A stretch of DNA of 6,474 nucleotides from Bacteriovoracaceae bacterium (GTDB taxonomy: Bacteria > Bdellovibrionota > Bacteriovoracia > Bacteriovoracales > Bacteriovoracaceae): positions 1-6,474 of the forward strand of contig JAGSHJ010000174.1 in assembly GCA_023954595.1 (NCBI GenBank), given 5' to 3'. Below are positions 5,939 to 6,474 of this stretch, piece after piece (position 1 is the first letter of the stretch; every line of letters starts with the position of its first letter). A program made the translations under genes and the position numbers. The notes under the pieces were generated by a model that searched no databases, was not told the origin of the DNA, and saw only the letters and a program-made list of their open reading frames with translations.

Positions 5939-6406
5939 TTAGAGGTCGTTGATTTTATATAAAGAGAAGTTTCTGCTGAAGCTCGCCTTGTCATCATCCT
6001 CTTTCTGAGTCTCTGAATTTACGTGGATCTTCATGCTAAAGACCTCGAAGTCTTCTGGGAGCTCTTTTAGTAGAGTATTTAAGTAAGGTCTACCCCACTC
6101 GACAAGGAAATAGCTCTTATCTTCTAGATATAACGGAAGTTCTAGGTGATATATCTCTTCAGCGGCCTTTAAACGGTAAAAGTCGGCATGCAAAACCGAG
6201 TGAGTCTCTGACAATACAGCGTAACTAGGACTAAAAGTCTCATCATCGCTTATAAATCTTTTAGCGAAGGTAGTCTTACCTGCCCCCATAGGCGCATCTA
6301 AAAAGATTAAGGCCTTCGGCTTAACCGTTTCTTTCAACTCATGAGCAATATAGCCTAAATCACCGACAAAGACCTTCTTCCACTCTCTTACTAGTTTTTC
6401 AGACAA
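5939..6406 (-). CDS. tsaE: TsaE, ATPase of the tRNA t6A37 threonylcarbamoyl modification complex
   Basis: TsaE works with TsaB and TsaD in the cytoplasm to make N6-threonylcarbamoyl-adenosine at position 37 of ANN-decoding tRNAs. The 155-residue length is normal. The Walker A motif is APMGAGKTT (38-46, with Lys44), where most members have GDLGAGKTT. SPSY (59-62, usually SPTY), HADFYRL (73-79, usually HFDLYRL), the helix AAEEIYHLELPLYL and FLVEWGRPY (100-108) follow in the family order. The start is TTG (complement of 6404-6406), supported by GGAG seven bases upstream. It begins two bases after the TAA of the preceding gene, so the two are probably cotranscribed. A 293-bp gap with a new promoter separates it from the Rrf2 operon. 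Confidence 0.94.
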   Translation of the reverse strand: MSEKLVREWKKVFVGDLGYIAHELKETVKPKALIFLDAPMGAGKTTFAKRFISDDETFSPSYAVLSETHSVLHADFYRLKAAEEIYHLELPLYLEDKSYFLVEWGRPYLNTLLKELPEDFEVFSMKIHVNSETQKEDDDKASFSRNFSLYKINDL

Positions 6407-6408
6407 AG

Positions 6409-6474
6409 TTATTCTCCGTAAATAATCTTATCAATTTGACCTTCCAACTCTTGAAAGGTTTTTGAAAAGCAATC
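6409..6474 (-). CDS. C-terminal end of an unidentified protein upstream of tsaE (partial)
   Basis: The minus strand is open from the window edge for 21 codons to TAA (complement of 6409-6411), giving a peptide ending ELEGQIDKIIYGE. It lies in the right place and orientation to be the gene before tsaE in an operon: its last codons contain the tsaE Shine-Dalgarno, and its stop is two bases before the tsaE TTG. The visible part is charged and looks helical. It is too short to name. Confidence 0.55.
   Translation of the reverse strand, partial: DCFSKTFQELEGQIDKIIYGE
6414..6417 (-). promoter_or_regulatory. Shine-Dalgarno site supporting the TTG start of tsaE
   Basis: GGAG on the minus strand sits seven bases before the TTG at 6404-6406, inside the final codons of the upstream gene. 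It is the reason for accepting a TTG start here. Confidence 0.7.

Noticed and set aside
6409..6474. Resemblance of QIDKIIYGE to the N-terminal GQ motif region of MoxR ATPases
   Set aside because: The segment is directly followed by a stop codon, so it is a C-terminus; the resemblance is short and most likely chance.
1..6474. CRISPR arrays, insertion sequences, tRNA or rRNA genes, long direct repeats
   Set aside because: None seen on reading both strands; all regions are accounted for by ordinary genes and short intergenic DNA.

Overview
The window looks like chromosomal DNA from a moderately AT-rich Gram-negative bacterium, most plausibly a delta-proteobacterium in the old sense (Bdellovibrionota, Bacteriovorax-like). 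The main pointer is the translation factor EF-G. It is of the mitochondrial EF-G1-like (spdEFG1) type and stands alone instead of sitting in a rpsL-rpsG-fusA-tuf operon. The genus-level placement is inference from protein character, not from a search. I see no mobile elements, tRNA, rRNA or CRISPR; this is core-genome sequence with three lineage-flavoured oddities.

Layout. (1) Bases 1-100 (+) hold the last 32 codons of an unidentified gene. It converges on fusA, and both share a bidirectional hairpin terminator at 110-135. (2) Bases 160-2322 (-) are a complete EF-G gene with a clear Shine-Dalgarno and a good sigma70-type promoter. (3) Bases 2323-2520 are a divergent promoter region serving fusA and a 215-residue (+) protein of unknown function (2521-3168). 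(4) The 3' end of that gene overlaps, tail to tail by 26 bp, a minus-strand cluster of three genes read from 5645 down to 3143. These are an Rrf2-family regulator, a NifS/IscS-type cysteine desulfurase and a compact MetE/UROD-fold protein. The three are tightly packed (2-bp gap, then an ATGA overlap). Their promoter (5764-5793) has a perfect 12-bp palindrome across the -35 box. (5) Bases 5939-6406 (-) are tsaE, for the t6A tRNA modification. It begins at a TTG just after the stop of another, truncated minus-strand gene (6409-6474).

The part most worth a second look is the 3143-5645 operon. The regulator has an IscR-like N-terminus but lacks the three cysteines that hold the IscR [2Fe-2S] cluster, and carries a longer sensor loop. 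No iscU, hscBA or fdx follows the desulfurase; a zinc-ligand-bearing MetE-like protein does. This resembles a sulfur or cysteine control unit (compare CymR next to a desulfurase in Firmicutes) more than a classic Isc operon. That reading is inference.
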